Source: Anaerolineae bacterium
GTDB lineage: Bacteria > Chloroflexota > Anaerolineae > Aggregatilineales > Phototrophicaceae
NCBI GenBank assembly: GCA_022841825.1
Contig: JALHQT010000002.1
Span: forward strand, 767,276-831,275
Direction of reading: 5' to 3'
DNA length: 64,000 bases
Shown: in pieces, positions 60,475 to 64,000 of the stretch
Position numbering within the stretch: position 1 is the stretch's first letter
Layout: each line of letters begins with the position of its first letter
Translations under genes and position numbers: made by a program
The notes under the pieces: generated by a model
Database searches by the model: none
Told to the model about the DNA's origin: nothing
The model's input: the letters and a program-made list of their open reading frames with translations, nothing else

Positions 60475-61350
60475 TTAGAAGCTGGCTTTGAGCTGTTCGA
60501 CCAGCGCCACCTGTTGTTCGGTCAGGTGTTCAGGCACGGTGATGAGGATGCGCGCGTACAGATCGCCCGACTCGGCATGACGCTTCAGGCTGGGCATCCC
60601 CTTGCCGCTCAGGCGGAACTTGCGCCCGCTCTGCGTGCCTGCCGGGATGCGCAGCTTGATCGGACGCCCCATCGTTGGGACTTCGACCTCGCCGCCCAGC
60701 AGCGCCGTGAAGACATCGACTTTGACTTCAGTCGTCAGGTCGTCGCCATCACGCTTGAAGGCGTCCTGCGGCTCGACGTTGACGACCAGGTAAAGATCGC
60801 CGGGCTGACCGCCGCCGAAGCCCGCCTCGCCTTCGCCCGCGACGCGCACGCGTGTGCCATCGGTCGCGCCTGCCGGGATGTTGACGCGGATGGTGCGGGT
60901 TCCCTTCGTCACCAGGCGGACGGTGCCCGTATATGCCTCTTGCAGCGTCAGCGTGACTCCCTGCTCCAGATCCTGCCCTGGCATCCCGCCGAAACCGCCA
61001 AAGCCGACGTTTGCGCCGGACTGCCCGCGCGTGCGTGAGCTGGCTGCCGTATCGAAGATCGAACCAAAGAGATCATTCAGGTCGATGTTCGGGCGGGCAC
61101 CCGCGCCTGCTCCAGTGGAGAAACCGCCGAACGGGCTGCCATTCGGGAAGCGATCATAGTCGGCGCGCTTCTTTGGATCGCCGAGGGTTTCGTTCGCTTC
61201 GTTGATCTCTTTGAAGCGCTCCGCCAACTGAGGATCGTTCTTGGTGACATCCGGATGGTATTTCTTGGCGAGTTTGCGATAGGCGTTGCGGATTTCGTCC
61301 TGCGTCGCCGTGCGCGAGACGCCGAGAATCTTATAGTAGTCCTTCGCCAT
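60475..61350 (-). CDS. CbpA-like J-domain co-chaperone
   Basis: 291 residues. J domain at 1-68 ([20 protein letters not shown], with HPD in [11 protein letters not shown]), a Gly/Phe-rich linker ([29 protein letters not shown]), then the two-part C-terminal peptide-binding domain ([60 protein letters not shown]). The DnaJ zinc finger is absent, so it is a CbpA/class II J protein acting with DnaK. GAGG upstream, ATG at 61350 preferred over the GTG before it. Confidence 0.92.
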   Translation of the reverse strand: MAKDYYKILGVSRTATQDEIRNAYRKLAKKYHPDVTKNDPQLAERFKEINEANETLGDPKKRADYDRFPNGSPFGGFSTGAGAGARPNIDLNDLFGSIFDTAASSRTRGQSGANVGFGGFGGMPGQDLEQGVTLTLQEAYTGTVRLVTKGTRTIRVNIPAGATDGTRVRVAGEGEAGFGGGQPGDLYLVVNVEPQDAFKRDGDDLTTEVKVDVFTALLGGEVEVPTMGRPIKLRIPAGTQSGRKFRLSGKGMPSLKRHAESGDLYARILITVPEHLTEQQVALVEQLKASF

Positions 61351-61499
61351 CACCCTACCTCAATCGTGAACTCAGAATCCTGGATTGATCGCTGTTCTCT
61401 CAAGCCTATCGTATGACCGCGTCAAGAGAGAGTCAACGTCTCACGGTATTTCTAACGCAAGATTTACGGCGTGGCGACTGGCGATTCAGTCAGGTGGGG

Positions 61500-61973
61500 T
61501 TACCCCATCCACCACAAGACCTGATCGGGAATGGGCTTGCCCATTGCCCGCAGATAGCAAATCAACTTTGCGCCGAAGATCAGGAAGCACTCGCGGTAGG
61601 TGTGATACATCACCGTGACGGATGCCTCCCAGTGTGGACGCACGATGGTCTTGGACTGGATGTCGTCCTCTGATAGCCCCGTAATGGCTGCTGTCATGTC
61701 GGCGTCGAGCGCCTTGAACCACTCGCCGAGCCGCGCTGTGCTGCCGGCAATCGTCGGGTCGGGGTGGCGATAGGCGAAATCCTGCTTGAAGGTCCTGAAG
61801 CCTTCCGCATAGATATGCTGTGTTTCGCCCAGTTCGCGGAACAGCTCGCCCAGCGATGGGTTTGCGCCGGGAAGCTTATAGGCGAGGTCGGCATCGGTAA
61901 GTGTACTCAGCACCATGTCTCGCAGGTTCAGGGTCATACGCAGGTGGTCGAGTTGTGGGGTCAGGCTGTTCAA
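61500..61973 (-). CDS. DinB family protein
   Basis: 157 residues if the TTG at 61973 is used; that codon lies 8 bases after GGAGG, which itself lies within the first codons of a longer frame starting at TTG 61988. DinB/YfiT-like four-helix bundle: NLRDMVLSTLTDADLAYKLP, LGELFRELGETQHIYAEGFR and RPHWEASVTVMYHTYRECFL. A metal-binding His triad is partly present (QHIY, HWEA, YHTY). Members bind divalent metals and some are thiol-dependent transferases. Function open. Confidence 0.8.
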   Translation of the reverse strand: MNSLTPQLDHLRMTLNLRDMVLSTLTDADLAYKLPGANPSLGELFRELGETQHIYAEGFRTFKQDFAYRHPDPTIAGSTARLGEWFKALDADMTAAITGLSEDDIQSKTIVRPHWEASVTVMYHTYRECFLIFGAKLICYLRAMGKPIPDQVLWWMG

Positions 61974-62096
61974 GGGGGTTTCCTCCAAAGGCTAACGCGT
62001 GTACCGCTTTATGCATGGAGGATGAGCAGGTGAGAAAAAGCCAACCGCAGAGTGTCGATGATCTTCATTCACACCCGTGTATGAAAGACGACCAGC

Positions 62097-62162
62097 GGGC
62101 GCACACACGGGTGCGCGGGCATTTCCTGTTGCCATCACGGACGGACCCATGTGTCCGCCCGC
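62097..62162. repeat. Pair of diverged hairpin repeats
   Basis: GGGCGCACACACGGGTGCGC, like the 24059 copy, and GGACCCATGTGTCC-type hairpin ending CCGCCCGCG. They lie in the gap between the DinB and metallo-hydrolase genes, so partly degenerate members of the hairpin family. Confidence 0.6.
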
Positions 62163-62175
62163 GTGGGGTGACGGA

Positions 62176-63087
62176 TTACGACGGCTGGATGAACAAACCC
62201 CAGAACTGAAGGATGCCCTCGACCTCGTAGCCGGGGTATTCCGCCGTCAGCCCAGCGATCACGTCGTCGGCGCTCGTGGTATTGGCTGCAAGCTCGTCCG
62301 CCAGCGATAAGTATTGGATCATCTGCGTGATTTCGCCGGGCGAGGTCGGCATTCCGTGCCCACTCAGCAGGGTGTCGAAGTCGCCCGCTGACTGCAATTC
62401 GCTCAGGATGCTGATCCAGTTCTGGCGATCTGTGCCGGGGAAGGCGTGCCCGTTGGTATAGACCAGATCCTGTGCCACGACGATGCCGTGATCGGGCAGG
62501 CGCAGGACGATTTGCTGCGGTGCCTCGGCATTGTCGTAGACCTGCGCGTCAAACGTCACACCATCGACCTCGAACGTCCCCGCCTCGAAACTGGCTTCTG
62601 GCACGCGCGGTTCGGCGGGCACTTCGCTTTCGCCGACCAGCCCGGCACGCTGCTGCACGCCGCCTGCGTCAAGGTCTGCCTGGACGCCCTCGGCGATGGC
62701 TGGCGTGGTCACGAACGGGATACCTGCGAAAATGTTGCCCCCGGAGCTGTGGTCGGGGTGCTGATGGCTGAGGATGACGCGCTCGATGGGCTTACCCAGG
62801 CTTTCGGCGTATGCCAGCACATCGCGCGCTGCCGTCTGGAGGAACTGCGTATCGACGATGACGAGCTGGTTGGGCGTCTCGACGATGTGCGAGGTGACCA
62901 GGAAGGACGTGGGTGGTGCGATGTAGGTGTGAACGGTGACATCTCCCTTGAGCGTCTGAACGATACGTCCGATCATGCTGGACTGTGCGCGTGCGCGGCG
63001 CGTCAGGTTGGGCATCCCGCCCAAGGCAGCGACTGCGCCCGCAGCGCCCATCATGCGTAACACTGCTCGACGTGAAAGTGCGTTCAT
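62176..63087 (-). CDS. Tat-exported metallo-beta-lactamase-fold hydrolase
   Basis: 303 residues. Twin-arginine signal MNALSRRAVLRMMGAAGAVA, then an MBL-fold domain with the metal motif LSHQHPDHSSGGNIF, Asp in VVAQDLVYTNGHAFPG and a later His in LSGHGMPTS. The fold-type cofactor is folded before export, consistent with Tat. The second His in HxHxDH is HQHPDHSSG, normal. Relatives include alkyl sulfatase-like and unassigned hydrolases. The ATG at 63087 begins the Tat signal. Divergent from the HxlR gene, and possibly controlled by it. Confidence 0.87.
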   Translation of the reverse strand: MNALSRRAVLRMMGAAGAVAALGGMPNLTRRARAQSSMIGRIVQTLKGDVTVHTYIAPPTSFLVTSHIVETPNQLVIVDTQFLQTAARDVLAYAESLGKPIERVILSHQHPDHSSGGNIFAGIPFVTTPAIAEGVQADLDAGGVQQRAGLVGESEVPAEPRVPEASFEAGTFEVDGVTFDAQVYDNAEAPQQIVLRLPDHGIVVAQDLVYTNGHAFPGTDRQNWISILSELQSAGDFDTLLSGHGMPTSPGEITQMIQYLSLADELAANTTSADDVIAGLTAEYPGYEVEGILQFWGLFIQPS

Positions 63088-63147
63088 GCGGTGGTATCTC
63101 CTCTTGTCTGTACACCGCAGACATCCTATACTCGCTGTATCCAGCTG

Positions 63148-63191
63148 TATAGTACGCACTATAAAGTGCTGTAGTTACCTTTTGGTAACTA
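63148..63191. promoter_or_regulatory. Putative HxlR operator(s) in the divergent promoter
   Basis: Two palindromes: TATAGT-ACGC-ACTATA (63148-63163) and TAGTTACC-TTTT-GGTAACTA (63172-63191, 8-base perfect arms). The second ends 10 bases before the HxlR gene start. They sit between the metallo-hydrolase (-) and HxlR (+) starts. Confidence 0.65.
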
Positions 63192-63201
63192 TGGAGGCAT
63201 C

Positions 63202-63597
63202 ATGGAACCGCTCGCTCAAATGCAGATCAGCATCTTCAACCCAGTGTGCCCGTCGCGTTACACGCTGTCGCTGCTCGCCGACAAATGGACGATGCTGATC
63301 GTCGTGGCGCTGAAGCATGCACCGATGCGGAATGGCGAACTGAAACGCAAACTTGGCGATGTCTCGCAGAAGATGCTGACGCAGACACTGCGAGAACTTG
63401 AAGCAAACGGAATCGTCCAGCGGACGATTTACGAAGTCGTTCCGCCGCATGTCGAGTATAGTCTGACGCCGCTGGGCATGTCGCTGGAGGAACCGATCAA
63501 GGCGATGGCGAAATGGGCGGAAGCGAACTGGGCGCAGGTGCTGGCTGCGCGGGAGAGCTGTTCCGCGATTGGTGATTTAACCGCCGATGAAGGATGA
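63202..63597 (+). CDS. HxlR family transcriptional regulator
   Basis: 131 residues with the HxlR winged helix (NPVCPSRYTLSLLADKWTML, RNGELKRKLGDVSQKMLTQT, LRELEANGIVQRTIYEVVPP, VEYSLTPLGMSLEEPIKAMA). The Cys in NPVCPSR matches the redox or aldehyde-sensing cysteine of this family. GGAGGC precedes the ATG at 63202 (a possible start). It probably binds the TAGTTACC palindrome just upstream and controls the metallo-hydrolase gene and its own operon. It overlaps the next gene by ATGA. Confidence 0.9.
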   Translation: MEPLAQMQISIFNPVCPSRYTLSLLADKWTMLIVVALKHAPMRNGELKRKLGDVSQKMLTQTLRELEANGIVQRTIYEVVPPHVEYSLTPLGMSLEEPIKAMAKWAEANWAQVLAARESCSAIGDLTADEG

Positions 63598-63956
63598 CGA
63601 GGACGAACATCTTGCAAACCCCTGCCGATCTCATCTATGTGCTGGCATTGTGTTTTCTCATCGCCCATGAACTGGACGCCATCGATCAACAGGAGTGGCG
63701 GTTCTTCTTCCGCTTCCTGGATGACCGTGCCGCTTACCGCCTCTTCGCAGCCCTGCACGTCCCGCTTCTGGCGGTCATCCTGTGGAACCTCCAGTCCCGT
63801 TCATTCCAGATCGGCATGGATATATTCCTGCTGATCCACCTGGGGCTGCACATCCTACTGCGCAATCACCGACTGATTGCCTTCAAGTCATGGTATTCGT
63901 GGTTGTGGATCGTGGGCGCTGCGCTGTTTGGCGCGGCGCATCTGGTGATGAGCTGA
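63594..63956 (+). CDS. DUF6713-like small membrane protein
   Basis: 120 residues with four hydrophobic helices (about 12-27, 50-68, 70-88 and 98-117). The motif FLIAHELDAIDQQEWRFFF is typical of the DUF6713 family. The start ATG overlaps the HxlR stop (ATGA), so translation is coupled. The family often sits beside HxlR or MarR regulators. Function unknown. The final 44 bases of the window hold nothing I can identify. Confidence 0.82.
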   Translation: MTRTNILQTPADLIYVLALCFLIAHELDAIDQQEWRFFFRFLDDRAAYRLFAALHVPLLAVILWNLQSRSFQIGMDIFLLIHLGLHILLRNHRLIAFKSWYSWLWIVGAALFGAAHLVMS

Positions 63957-64000
63957 CGGCAGTGGATGCAGCGTAAGCAGTTGCTCCCTCAGAGCTTGTC

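Overview
The window is GC-rich bacterial chromosome with no tRNA, rRNA, CRISPR array, phage module or insertion-sequence transposase that I can see. Gene content suggests a Chloroflexota-type (Anaerolineae-like) heterotroph. The pointers are secreted proteins with Thr-Pro linkers, many TolB/WD40-like propellers, SH3, LysM and Ig-like surface proteins without lipoboxes, an SDR-type threonine dehydrogenase, and many palindromic intergenic repeats. This placement is an inference from style, not from a marker gene.

Layout. 1-9986 (+): a catabolic cluster. It holds a sugar ABC-transporter ATPase (cut by the window edge), two TIM-barrel sugar epimerases, two Tm-1-like (UPF0261) proteins, a phosphoenolpyruvate-hydrolase-like TIM barrel, a creatininase-family amidohydrolase, an FAD-linked oxidase and a methylglyoxal synthase. 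10000-14900: an orphan sensor kinase, a secreted beta-propeller and a TIR-TM-LysM-FGE fusion. 15212-23873: glycerate kinase, a cysteine-free ArsR/DUF2087 regulator with its operator, a Zn/Cd-type P1B ATPase, a methyltransferase, an SH3 surface protein and a MOSC protein. 24111-27129: an endoglycoceramidase-like GH5 enzyme and an AT-rich GIY-YIG nuclease gene. 27407-32964: a protein with a C-terminal J domain, a chromate transporter, a GNAT, two near-identical Uma2 genes and lactate dehydrogenase. 33152-36862: two sibling propellers and two decaying genes (a truncated substrate-binding protein and a frameshifted antitoxin-like gene).

36859-40188 (-): a threonine-degradation operon (kbl, SDR-type threonine dehydrogenase, SIS protein) and a VOC protein. 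40306-44256 (-): a duplicated pair of large Ig-repeat secreted proteins. 44553-47535 (+): malic enzyme fused to a phosphotransacetylase domain, then a SIS protein. 47731-51019 (-): secreted proteins including an S41 protease. 51106-53183 (-): a chelatase AAA/VWA gene in which the two halves lie in different frames joined at an A9 run, the layout expected for programmed -1 frameshifting. 53533-63956: a second orphan multi-PAS kinase, a MarR-PPOX-DUF6069 operon with matching operators, truB-murE, a CbpA-like J protein, DinB, a Tat-exported metallo-hydrolase, and an HxlR regulator coupled to a DUF6713 membrane protein.

The most interesting items are the chelatase frameshift site, the catabolic cluster with a split Tm-1 pair, the TIR-LysM-FGE fusion, and a repeat family whose hairpin stems differ in sequence but remain complementary while a GTAG/CTAC edge stays constant, often as inverted pairs.
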